From Chalara sp. BL73 (lineage: Eukaryota > Ascomycota > Leotiomycetes > Helotiales), in the NCBI GenBank assembly GCA_918026815.1, contig CAKJVC010000116.1, positions 1-64,000 on the forward strand: 64,000 nt of DNA. Direction: 5' to 3'. Under the pieces are notes generated by a model. The model saw nothing but the letters and a program-made list of their open reading frames with translations, ran no database searches and had not been told where the DNA came from. The translations under genes and the position numbers were made by a program. This document shows, one piece after another, positions 45,785-56,525 of the stretch. How positions within the stretch are numbered: the first letter of the stretch is position 1; each line of letters starts with the position of its first letter.

Positions 45785-48700
45785 TTATGCTTTTCCATAG
45801 TGCTCGTTGTCATCATCATCATCGTCAAGATCTTCATCGCAATCCTCCTCATCTGAATACTCATTATCATACTCCCCTTCCGACCACCAAACCTCATTTG
45901 GTTCTTGGAAATTTTCACACAAAAGCTCCGAAAATTTGCTCCGGTGATAGTCATCTGGCTTCCATTCCCTCCACTCCTCAAGCAATCGCGCGACTGTCTG
46001 ATGTCCATGCCTCTTTGCAAATCCAATAGCTCTATGATATTGCCACACACCCTCTCCCTCAGTCTTCGCCCCATTCTCCAGCAAAAACTGCACCGCGTCC
46101 AGCCTTCCTTGTTCCGCCGCCCCCTCTAGCGCAGTACGTCCTCTCAATCTCGCTCGATACGCATCAATCTCCGCACCTAACTGCACAAGCTGGCTCGCAA
46201 TGCCAAGGTGCCCCTTCGCCACAGCTAGCTGCAGTGCCGTGGCTCCAGCATCCAGAGATAAGGGCTGGTTGACGTCTGCCCCAGCATCGAGCAGCAAGCC
46301 GATAAGCTGGAGGTGACCGAGTTCGACGGCTGCCTGCAGTGCCGTGCGCGGTGGCAGGTCATTTAACTCGTTGCCCCAGGAGTCGAGGATTGGCACGTCG
46401 ACAGCTGGGGTTGCGTTTACGTCGGCGCCGTGGGTAAGGAGCATTTCCACGACATTGACGCGCTTGAGGCGGACAGCGTACTGGAGTGGAGTGTCGAGGT
46501 AGGGTTGGGCGCGGGTGTTGACTTCAGCGCCGTGGGCAATGAGCTCTGTAATTTCTTCTAGGGAGCTGTAATTAACTGCTGTGAGTAGGGTGAGAGGGTC
46601 GGGGGAGTAGCGGCCTTCTTGCAGCAGCGCTTGTACTATCTCCCAATTATCTCCAAGGATTGCTGGGACCAAGGCGGAGCATTGGATCATGGAGGAGTCG
46701 TGCCAGAACGGCTTCTTGTACGCCTCTCTAATATGCCAGCGGCAGTTCTGGATCAGATATTTGTAACCATCGTATCCGCTCAGAGGAACAATGCAGGTAT
46801 TCAGATCCTGGAGAGGGAGGAGGTGTTCGAGGATCGGCCAATGTTCCTTGTATGCAGCAATGCCTACTGCAGTGGCTTCGAGCACCCGATCCACCTTGCC
46901 GAACTGCCTCTGGTTTAAAAGTCCTAAGAGTCTTGTGATGTAGCTGTCTTCCTTTTCTTCCACAAAGGAGGAGACAACAGTACACAGAGCCCCTGAATCG
47001 TAAGGAGAAGGGCCATACTCCATAACCCAACGAATTAGCTTCGAATTCTGGGATGAGCACGCAGCTTCGAGAATGGACTCCCCGTTAGGACCGAGTTCAT
47101 GGAGACTTGCTCCATTTTCATGGAGGACATCGATGATATCGTGCTGTCCAGCCTTGAAAGCCGAGAAAAGTTCACCCCCTTTCACCGTGGCGCCAGAGCG
47201 GAGTAAAATGCTTGCTATTTTGCCATGCCCAGCCCTCAGACATATCTGAAGAGCTGTACTTCCGTTCCAACTCTTCTCGTTCACATCAGTGCCGCGATCT
47301 AGTAGTATCCGGACGAGAGCCTCGCTGTTAAAGTTGACTGCATGGATGAGCTCTCCGCCAGTCAACTTGGCACCTGCCTGCAACAAAATCATGGCAGCCT
47401 TGTCGGTCTTCGCCTTTTGATATATTCCCTCCGCATCCCGGTTTCTGTAAAGTGCTAGATGGAGCGGCGTGTGAAGATGAGCTATAGCTTGTCTGATCTG
47501 GGACTCTTGCTTTCGGATTTTAAAGTGATTGCCTAACATATAGACATCTTGCCACGGCTGAAGAGTGACACTAGCATCGATGTTGGCGTTATTGATGGCA
47601 AGCAACTGGACCAATTCCGCATTACCATGGGCTGCAGCCATGTGTAATGGAGTTAGTCGGCTGCCACGATTCGGATTAGCACCAAACCCTACCAGCATCT
47701 GCGTGGTTCGCAGCGGCTTATAATTCTGCCATGCTGTAGCCTCCAGAGCGGTGAAGCCACAGAAATTGTTCTCATTAACATCCGCACCCGCAGCGTGAAG
47801 GAGCTCAATCATGTCTGTTCTACCGTGGTGCGCAGCCATGACCAGGGCGTCTTGGAAGATCAAGTGATCCCGACTGTTGTCGTGCAGGGACAGAAGATAT
47901 CGAAAAATCCGAAGGCTTTCAGGTTCTTTTATCTTGGCCGCTTTAGTTCTATCCACGGATTTTGAGTCGTTGACATTGGAGTCGTACTCTTCATAGCTGC
48001 TGGAGGAGCTAGCAACGCGCACGAGAGCTGTGAAATTCTTGACAGGTTCGCTAACGTGCTGACCAGGAACCAAACGGCGAATATCTGCCCCATTTTCGAC
48101 AAGTAGCTTGGTCATTTCCAGCGTGCACTGATATGTTGCCTTGTGTAATGCCGGGAGCTCGTCGTCTTCTGTGACAGCATCAACGTCCGCCCCGGCTCGA
48201 ATTAGAAGCCTAGCCATCTCAAGATTCCAAACCCTTGGATTGGCAGTAAGTTGAAGAGGCCGTTGAACAGTATCGCTCCCTCGCCTCCATACCAGCTGGT
48301 TCGGATCAACTCCAGACTCCAAGAGAGCCTCTACTACGTCCAGAGCGCTGCAATTGAGTGCGGCTTCGAAGAGGCCCTCGGCAAATGCAGCGCTGGTTCG
48401 ATCCTGCTCTGCAGAAAAGATTTCAGTCCATAAGTCGCGAGGCAAACCAATCTCTCTAAACATATTAATAATCTTATCAGATTTGTAGCGGTAGCGCTCC
48501 TCGAGAGGGTCGTCGTCGAAGTCCGCCGGGTCATCGTCTTCTATTAGGTTATTCGAGACCTGATAAGCCAGGAGGCGGAGTGCTTCAACCTTGGCTTCAA
48601 GTGGATCTCCACATCCCAACGCTTTCACTGTGGCAGAATGCTCCCCTGGAAAACTCTCTGGCATTGACTTTCTGATTTCAGCAGCTGCATGCTCAACGCT

Positions 48701-49287
48701 TTCTGAATTGGCGCAAATTTCGAGACCCTTTGAGCCTACCATGACAGTGAGAGCACGGTTTTCTTCCTTCGACACGTTCCATGCGCCCCCTGCTTTCAAA
48801 AATAATTTCTCTTTTGTCGTGTCTAAAGCGTTTTAGCTGTGAATTAGAGGCCTGGAACTGCGGAGAAACAATACCGCTGAAGTATTTGTTTTGGAAGAGA
48901 AACCAAGGAAGAGTAGACGGCCATAATACCCGAATCGGAGGAGACGAAGCTCTGATCTCCTGAAACCGAATAGGCAAAGGGCTTGAAACTGTATTTTGCT
49001 TAGTAGTCAGCTGTGGTTTTCGCGCTCACACTCGATCCACGGCCATCTCGTAGCCTGGACGATACCTCGAGACACTACAACCGTGCTCTTCTTGTCTTCG
49101 TCATCATCATCCTTCCCCTCTAGCGCATCAATGTCGACACGAGTCCAGAGCGAGTCCTCATCTTCGTTGACACCGTCCTGCTTGGAACAGCTGACTGGGT
49201 TAGCCTGGCTCCAGCTGGATTGGCCATTTGGTTGAAAGCAAGCACTTGCCCTGAGGAGGAAGCAGTTGATTGCCCTACTTGAGACAT
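45785..49287 (-). CDS. ankyrin-repeat protein with acidic C-terminal tail
   Basis: The main exon is 48822-45785. It is joined by a 52-bp intron (48823-48874, GTATTG…CTTTAG) to 48988-48875, and by a probable 41-bp intron to upstream coding sequence up to about 49287. The start is not certain; one ATG is at 49285-49287. The N-terminal part has RWPWIE, LPIRFQEIRASS and IRVLWPSTLPWFLFQNKYFS, a segment I associate with long fungal ankyrin proteins. About 15 ankyrin repeats then run through most of the protein, for example TPLHMAAAHGNAELVQLLA and TALQAAVELGHLQLIGLLLDAGA. The last ~40 residues are Asp/Glu-rich. Total length is about 1100 residues. It is a protein-interaction scaffold, with no enzymatic domain. 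A location next to HET and NACHT pieces fits an NLR-type neighbourhood. Confidence 0.82.
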
Positions 49288-49880
49288 TCGACTGGATATC
49301 AAACAGCGGCAATCGCTGGATGATCTCTGGTGACCTGGTAAAACTGTTGTTGAAATAAATCAATGCTTGCGTGGTTGAATGTTCCTGCAGAGGGCAGAGG
49401 GAAGTTGGCGGGCGGATACGGATACGCCCCGGCGTATGGGGGGTCCCAATACACATACCACTATGGTAGGTTTATCATTTCGTTGCAAAACCTACCACCC
49501 CCTGCCACCCCACCAAAATGATCGCGCGACGCGTTCCGCATCCATTTGCACTGTGATTTTGCCCTGCACTTAATGCGCCACTCAACGTAGTTACATTGCA
49601 ACTATGTATTTTATAGTATATATCACTCAGAATTTTAAGCAACTTTTTTTTACAGTTTTAGCTTACATTTCCCGGCGTGTATTTTCAGTATACATTTGAC
49701 CGTTAGTATACCGTATTTTCTACGCCAAATACTGCAGTATTATGGCCATACTGCAATATTTAAAGCCGTAATGGTACAACAATTTTTGGTGGCTAATCAT
49801 ACAGTGCATATTGTCTCCTAAAATTTGTACTACTAGCTACACTGCGAAGTAGAATCTTAAGGAAAACCGTATTAAACCTC
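49288..49880. other. AT-rich intergenic, no gene seen
   Basis: Upstream region of the ankyrin gene. It is strongly AT-rich at 49600-49870 with no open frame of note. Confidence 0.5.
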
Positions 49881-50567
49881 CTAAACATGCTTACTGTGAA
49901 GGTAGGTGAGCAGTTTGCGCGTGACTGTTTTCACCACTTCTTCATATGCTGCAGCTTGGAGAGCGTTGCCATACTCTCCGCCTTGAGCGTTGTGCTTTCG
50001 CGATGCTCGCAACAGCAGATATGAAAAATTCACGGAGCTCATTGACATACCAGTTCCAATCCTTTCCTGGGTTTCTTTGGGTTCGAGATCTCTCTTCAAA
50101 TGCGCGCTGGATTTCCGCTCCGGCTCCCGGCGCCTTTATTAACAATTGATGCAAGAAAGATCGAAACATTCCAAGTCGACTTTTCTGCAGTGCCGTACCG
50201 CGGCCATAGAAAAGAATGAAAGTTGAATGGACTCTTTATAAACAGCTTGCTTTTTATAGTCTCGGAGGAAAGCTTCCATCGAGGTCGACTTCCCCGATCC
50301 TGGCTTGCTTTTGATCCAAAGAATCCCAGAACCTTCCTTGAGCCAATTAATAGAAGGTTGATAGCATGTAATCCAGCCGCATGTATTTGCGCAACTTGTG
50401 TTGTCGACAGTGTAACTGGAGGCATCCCGGCTGCGATATTGGCTAGGGAGATATCGAGAAGTGGTTTTAGCAAAACTCTCCAAACATCGTCATCACATTC
50501 AGCGGTATCACGTTTGCTTTCAGATTGTGAGACTATCTGGCCATGGCAAAAGAGTAATTTGTATTAA
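49881..50567 (-). pseudogene. NACHT/STAND ATPase fragment
   Basis: Minus-strand pieces resemble the start of a fungal NACHT domain. CGWITCYQPSINWLKEGSGILWIK is followed by an intact Walker A SKPGSGKST and a helix with FLRDYKK. The frame then shifts, and in another frame the sequence continues as GRGTALQKSRLGMFRSFLHQLL and AGAEIQRAFEERSRTQRNPGKDW. No Walker B, N-terminal effector domain or repeat region follows, so only about 200 residues of a normally >700-residue protein remain. A degraded NLR-like gene; family identity is good, and it is very likely dead. Confidence 0.65.
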
Positions 50568-50678
50568 TAGAGTACAAATCGTGTCTCGTTTGACTGTTCG
50601 TTTAAATAAATGAAATATAGTCTGGAATATGGAGTGATCAGAACCGTGTTTCTCGCCTTCCAGGATCACCCAATGCTC

Positions 50679-51474
50679 CTATATCAACCCAATTAGACCT
50701 GCTATAGCTGGAATCAGCATATTGGAGACGACTAGTGCATGAGCTGCATTGCTTGAAGTTGGAGCAGTCGCGCCAGTTCCCGTTGGCGCGGTTTCTGTGT
50801 TACCATTTTGTGAAGTTTCTGCATTCTTGGTCGGAGTTGCTTTGCTTGTCGTAACCGATCCAGCTCCCGTCGGAACATCTGTCCAATATAAGCTGACTTC
50901 GGTGCGGGTTCCGAGTGCATTGGGTTGCGTGGCACTCTGGGTTGATAGGATAGAATCGAGAAAACTGGATCGTAGTGTCTTGAATTGGACCGTTGGAGAA
51001 GAGCCACAGTACGATGAAGACAACGCGTTGAGATCATCACCAGTGGCATAGTAACCTCCGTGTAGACGAAGGCAATCCTGACATCTAAACAAACTATTAG
51101 CTACTTCCCTGCCGACTTTCCCAAAGATTTAACGAGAAACCGTCTACTTACCCCACTGCGTATCTCCAAATAACATTGCCCGCTCCGTTCGTATCACAAA
51201 TACACTTCTGTTCCTCATTTAGGTGTTCAGCGGTAGGATTGGTGCCGTCGAAAGCTAAGGGATAGGCGCAAAGGGCCAGTGTAGCGAATTCTTTATTGCA
51301 CGGGAACGGTGTGCTGTCCGCATTACTGAAGCCATCTGTCGGTTGGCAGAGTAAATGCGCATCAGAACGCTCGAATAAGTTCATCGCAGCAGGTGAATAT
51401 TGGATGGCATTTGCCACAGGTACGTAGATGTGACCAGCAACAGAGATAACACATGCAAAGAATGAGATACGCAT
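50679..51474 (-). CDS. secreted, probably GPI-anchored Cys-rich protein
   Basis: Exon 1 is 51474-51152, a 67-bp intron (51085-51151, GTAAGT…GTTTAG) follows, and exon 2 is 51084-50679; 242 residues. A signal peptide begins MRISFFACVISVAGHIYV. The ectodomain has paired cysteines (LLCQP, FPCNKE, LALCAYP, KCICDT, GCQDCLRLHGG, SSYC). It is followed by a Thr/Ser/Ala-rich linker with many potential O-glycosylation sites and a hydrophobic C-terminus (VVSNMLIPAIAGLIGLI) preceded by Ser-Asn, as in a GPI-attachment signal. It resembles small cell-surface proteins widespread in Leotiomycetes and Sordariomycetes. No enzymatic motif is seen. Confidence 0.85.
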
Positions 51475-52187
51475 ATTGAATGTAGATCAAGCAATCGAGC
51501 TTCGCAAGGCAAAGAAGATGAAGGTCGAGGAGAGAGAGACTGGGAAGACTTCACGACTATGCTTCCCTTCAGCCACATCTTCCCAATTACATGCATGACA
51601 CGCCCGGGATGAACCGCCCTATGCCAAGTCAAACATAAATTGATTGGTGTTGATTGGCTGGTTCCTTGCTTGCCGGCCTTGGGTTTCCAGATCCAAGACG
51701 GCCATGTTCACCCGTATTACTATTCGATTACCCCAAATCTTTAGTATCTTTAAGAGGGTCTGCTTAAAGCTAACTATATCCATGCTAGTGCGGGGCAATA
51801 GTGGGGTGAGATCCGGACAATCATGGGGACACAAACAATTCTCCGGGCGGGAATCCCTTTCCCAAAATCTACAGATCCTGTGCCACTGCGCCTTGGCTAG
51901 GATTTAGAGACATGACGGAACCAATGACATCAGAGGACACCCCTACAGAATGGATATGCTTAATTAAGCCCTAACCTCGTGCTAGGTCTAACCCAAGAAT
52001 CTTCCAAAAATAACTGGCTCTTAGAAGATTTCTTTCACGTGGTACACGGTCCTCGAATATTGCTTCTAGATTTCAACATCTTCTCAACGAATTCTTCTAT
52101 GCTGTCTCCTCTTCCTAATATTTTCTTCTCGCATACGGTGAAGCATTTCTCGAACCACCCCCTTCCGATATTGTCTTCGGGCGAAGC
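51475..52187. other. intergenic, possible further HET remnant
   Basis: No intact gene. The plus-strand stretch just before 52188 (about 51979-52187) may belong to the same degraded HET gene as the tail below, but it has stops and nothing can be claimed with confidence. Confidence 0.35.
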
Positions 52188-52547
52188 TTGACGGCTGATT
52201 ATACCCCAAGCTTTCTGAATCGAGAGACTGGGCAAGTGCAAGTTGAGGATCCTAGACTCGGGGTAATTCCCGTAGGTTGGTACAGAGTAGAGCACGAGTT
52301 GAGCGAGAAATACTCTATTTTTCGAGATGAGAGTACGGGAAGAATGTATAAGTCCTTCGACCATGATCCGAGGACAACTCCTACGTTGCTTGAGAAGAGG
52401 GGAGTGAAGCTGCAAATCCTTGATATTGTTAAAGGCAAAGGGGATCTCGATCTTGTCGGAGGCAGACTATCATATATGCTGAACTATCGTGATAACAGAC
52501 ACAAACAACTCTCGAGAAAGAGGAGGGGTAGCGAGCAATCCATTTAA
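52188..52547 (+). pseudogene. orphan C-terminal tail of a HET-family protein
   Basis: The plus-strand frame contains two WW-like repeats, FLNRETGQVQVEDPRLG and SIFRDESTGRMYKSFDHDPR. They are followed by LLEKRGVKLQIL. From family knowledge, this repeated 'xETGxxxxxDPRL … LxxRGVKLxxF' arrangement ends many long fungal HET proteins. No HET domain precedes it in the window, and no ATG begins this frame at the boundary. It is therefore read as a 5'-truncated remnant. The last 30 residues are basic and may be a mutated extension. Confidence 0.5.
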
Positions 52548-52867
52548 CTCTCGTTCTGATTGCCAAGAGCAAGGACCGATTAGGATACTAACAAGGGACA
52601 GGAGTGCCAAATGCTCGGTCGGGGGTAGAGACGAATATACGATTCCATAATAGGATGGAGTCGAGTCGATGCGGTGAGTTGAGTTCGGGGAACTCCCAGA
52701 CATGTCACATTTACAGTGACCTAGAGCTCTTGTACAAGTTTTGAGGTTTTCAGTCGTTCCTTACTTTGTCTTTGTCTTACTAGACTCTCATCAAACTAAC
52801 TCTGCCAAGTCATTTCCTTTGGATAGCTCATTTAGCATCCACCTATTACACAAATCACGTTCAACAA
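52548..52867. other. intergenic, no gene seen
   Basis: Short non-coding gap between the HET tail and the 3' end of the Ste24-like gene. Confidence 0.5.
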
Positions 52868-54523
52868 TCAGGCCATCTCCCAATGATCGCCCTTCTCCGC
52901 CTTCTCATCCATCGTCTCATTCCCCGTCCATCCAAACTTCTTCAAAGAATCACTGAACAACTCCCCAGTCCCCCAGAATGTCCTGACATACATCCGATCA
53001 GCAACCGGCATCGGTATCTTCCCCTGGCGTAACTTGATGTGTGCCCTTGCAAGCCGCTCCCCATACCCTCTCTCTACCGCGAGAGTCTCTATATCCTCGT
53101 CAGTCCTCACTAGGCCAAATGCGAGATTACCCAGTGGGGAGAGATGGACTTACCTGCTTTCCTCTCAAAATAGCATTGGATGGCGAGGATTAAGGTGCTG
53201 ATAGCATGGAATACCGGCGTCAATGCACCGCCCATGATCAGAACTACGATCTGGAAAGGATGTCGTGTGTCTTTCGTTTTAAATCCAAATGAATTCAGAA
53301 GTGCGATCCAGTTGAAATGAAGGACAGCAATTGGAATGACGAACAGCACACGACACTAATCACAGGTTTGTCAGTACAGTTTCATACTGAGGCAACTCTA
53401 GACACAACTTACCCAGACGAAGATCAGGATTTGTTCCAGTGGATTGTGCTTCCAACTCCCCATCTCAAGGGCCACCAAAGCCACCGCATCCTCCGTATCG
53501 CATTTATCCAGGATCTCAACTGGTATAGCAACATTCCTTCTCCAGAACGCTCCTGAAATCTTGATGTTGTTATCATCGCCACCTTTGAAAGTGTAGATAT
53601 TCCCCAATGGAAATTTCAAATCCTCTGCCAACTTCTTGAGGGCCCGTTTCGTCTTTCCCTCTCGCATAGGGAACAGATTGAAGAACCGCGCTGGCACCAA
53701 GGGCAGCACTATCGCCAGCCAAACGCTGTATATTAACGTCGCATCTCGCACAGCTTCAAAAAAGCGATGGTAGGATGCATTGACGTTTAGAAGGATATCG
53801 CCCTCCTCTAACCAAATGATTATGAATACTTTCCACGCTAAGCCCCATTGGCGCCTGAGCAGCTCCTTAAGCCACTGCTGTCGAGTGGATCTCTCGAACT
53901 TGGGCGGCCCGTCTGTCAAAATGCAGGATCCGTAGTATGAGACTGGCGCCCAGATGATGCACCAGAGTGAAGCGCAGGCAAGGTAAAAGGATGGAAGGAG
54001 GATATCATGCTCGAATGTGTTTTGATATGCGTAGAGGTGCAATCTATTATAGTACTTCCAAATGAAATTGTCGAGAATAATCCACAGTCTCGGTAGGACT
54101 TCAAGGCCAACGATGATGAAGATAAGGACGAGCCTATATAAGGCTTCAACAAACTTGAACTTGACGTATGCAAGCTGATATTTCTTGATTGCCGCAAACT
54201 CGGTCGCGGTGAGGACATTTTGAAGGACTTTAGGTTGAAGAAACCGCTGGACGTGAAGATAATGTCGGCGGTAAATCCAGCCGTGGAAAAGAAGATACAG
54301 CGTGGCTAGAAGGAGCAGGTAAAGCCTCCAATCTTGAAGGTTAGGAAAGGTGAGTAGATTTCTCGTTCCCTAATATCATCAGCCCAAGATATACATCGCA
54401 AGAACGAAACGGGGTCGGTACATAGTAAAGCCCAAAGAGATCGGGCTTGCGTCTCTCATACATCATCGAATCGATCTTTCTATCCCACTCGCTCAAACTA
54501 GCATAAAACTCTTCTGATGCCAT
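52868..54523 (-). CDS. Ste24/CaaX prenyl protease 1 homologue lacking the HEXXH motif
   Basis: Four exons: 54523-54422, 54369-53413, 53355-53154 and 53109-52868. All phases close, introns are 44-57 bp, and the product is 500 residues. It keeps the Ste24 layout: N-terminal helices with LYLLLLATLYLLFHGWIYRR, KYQLAYVKFKFVEALYRLVL, and a lumenal segment FERSTRQQWLKELL. The loop LKKLAEDLKFPLGNIYTFKG (Ste24: …FPLxxLYVMDGS) and the C-terminal LAVERGYGERLARAHIKLRQ are also present. But the zinc site, normally HEIGHYKKN, reads LEMGSWKHN, so both histidines are gone. The distal glutamate block (normally EFQAD) is DEDIE. The frame is otherwise intact, so this looks like a retained pseudoenzyme of the ER membrane rather than a dead gene. 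The active Ste24 must be elsewhere. Confidence 0.85.
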
Positions 54524-55870
54524 ATTGTGAGGGTCCTGGATATCTGCCGATTTCTATTCCTTCAAACCCTGGTATGGATTAACCGATCCGCCTCCTATTT
54601 TGGATCCCTCGCGGTCAATACCGGGGCAGACCTTTGCAACCAGCAATATCGACAGCAACAATTTTGTGTCGATTTTGATAATATCATCACAGTTTCCGAC
54701 GGTGGTCAAAACTCTTATGTTGAGCTTTACTCGGTATCGAAGTTGTGACTGAGCTGTTGCCTTCGATCCGCCTTGGCTGAGCCGCTTTCCCTAATTTGGA
54801 CGCAGCTCCGCCACCACTCACTCAGCTCGTCTTGAAATCCTGCTGAATTTGTTTATTGTTGGCTATTCACGGCTTCTTATAAGAAAGAAGTTTTAAGGGG
54901 TATGACGATGTCCAATGAGTTTTGCTATCCTTATGTTGACAGTCTACAATACTGGGCTGAGGTTCGGCTAATTCCGCTTTAAACATCAGAACATACATGT
55001 CGCAAGACAGCAGAGGTGTGTAACTATAAAACCCGTAATCTCCTGGATTTTCCTTCTTTTTATGTTGATTCTCCTCGTAAATTAGTAGTGATAGTAAATT
55101 GAATAGGTTACTATCAGCCTGTCACAGTAGCTCTCATACCCTAGTTGTCAACCCCCTAATCTTGCGCCATGACCCTTGTGAAACGGCCAAGCCTATTGGC
55201 CATATTTGGCTTAGTTGCTCTTGGCATCAGGGTCCCTATTTTCATCACTCTAGATAGTTGATTCTATTAGCTCTACAATCAATATCATATGCCCTATTCT
55301 ACAACTTATTCTGTGATAGGATCACCTACAATCTATCCGTTTATCAACCCTCTTATGCTTCGGTTGTTACAGGAGCATGAGTTGTATATAAGCTTTGCTT
55401 TCGGTATAGAAGCACATTATTATAAAAACAGCACACTTTAACCTTCTGTATATTACACTTTCATAAGCTATTGACGATTATTTATTATATAGAGCTTAGG
55501 CTCGCCAGTGCTATCCCTAGTAGGCTCAGCTACTGATATCACGCTTATAAGGTTTGCGCTAGACCCTGTTGCTGTTCTTGCTCTTCAGCATGTTCCCCTC
55601 CACAACATACACTGATATCTGTAGCAGAAGGTCCAGACCTAGGTTCCATTACATCCATAATTGCCAAGTTTTTGCCCTAGTCCATACATGGATAAGAAAT
55701 TACCCTGTGATGCTGGCATGATCCTTTTTTTGCATTTCCACTACTGCCTACCCAGCTGGGGATGAGGAAAGAATACCGGATCTGGCTTAGATTATAAATT
55801 GGATCATTAAATGTCATCTAGGACGTGAAGGCTCATTATTTAGGGAGTCCTAGGAGTAGAAGCCTCCACA
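54524..55870. other. AT-rich decayed spacer with a dispersed repeat
   Basis: Past the start of the Ste24-like gene there is no convincing gene. It holds dispersed-repeat member B at 55536-55609. The composition (55060-55500) suggests old transposon sequence altered by C-to-T changes. Confidence 0.5.
55536..55609 (+). repeat. dispersed repeat, member B
   Basis: Direct-orientation match to 43083-43156, with mostly transition differences. This member keeps more C/G at the differing sites, except for two sites where it has AA against GG in member A. The two are therefore independently mutated relatives of one parent. Confidence 0.7.
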
Positions 55871-56525
55871 TACGTTGGTTGGAATGGCATTTTGTATCCG
55901 TCCGGGGATCCAGTTCAGAAATTGCGGAGGCTCGCCTAGCTCAACACATTCTAATTCTTACTGGAAGAATATAATCTCCCAGGAAGCTCTTGTTGTGCGA
56001 GACGATTCAAACTACGGGAGAGGCGATGGTGACGGTAGTGAAATTAATATCGAGGATTTCGTAACTGGCAAACGACGCGTCGCTGAGACATGACCCAAAA
56101 TTGGCAATATGCAGTCCATTAACGTTACCGCTAGAGCCCCATACTGGGAGAACTTGGAAGGCCTTACCAGTTGAGAATCCGGTCCCAGCATCTGAGGCTG
56201 GGCAACCTCTCTCAAACAATTTGCAGAAACGATAAATATGTCATACAAAACCCCGGTTCAAATGCATCGTTATATTGGCAATTTTACGCTAAATGTGACC
56301 ACGGCTCAGGTTACTCCTAGCTCATCAGCTACAATATCAATAACTAACGTGAGTACAAGTGGCAAATCAGCAACTGGTGAGGTTCGCCACGGCTATAGCA
56401 AATCATTCCGACTTTATGGTTTGCTTCTTGGTATCACATTCTTAATACTGTGCCCAAGCGGTGCCGTTGCCATACACTCTAAGACGAAATATCGTTTCGC
56501 TTGCGCTTTTGTCTCAGTTGAGTAG
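55871..56525 (+). pseudogene. possible DOMON/cytochrome b561-like protein remnant
   Basis: The plus-strand frame ending at 56525 has a Thr/Ser-rich stretch and then a hydrophobic helix, KSFRLYGLLLGITFLILCPSG, reminiscent of the first helix of fungal DOMON-b561 proteins (usual form HGxLMGxxFVILFPLG). Upstream, the same frame continues as coherent protein-like sequence interrupted by at least three stops (after position 56090 and near 56170). If this is right, it is a RIP- or drift-inactivated copy. Weak similarity, offered as a possibility only. Confidence 0.3.

Noticed and set aside
54527..54748. A 73-codon plus-strand frame just upstream of the Ste24-like gene
   Set aside because: It starts in that gene's 5' leader on the opposite strand and has no recognisable domain; probably chance.
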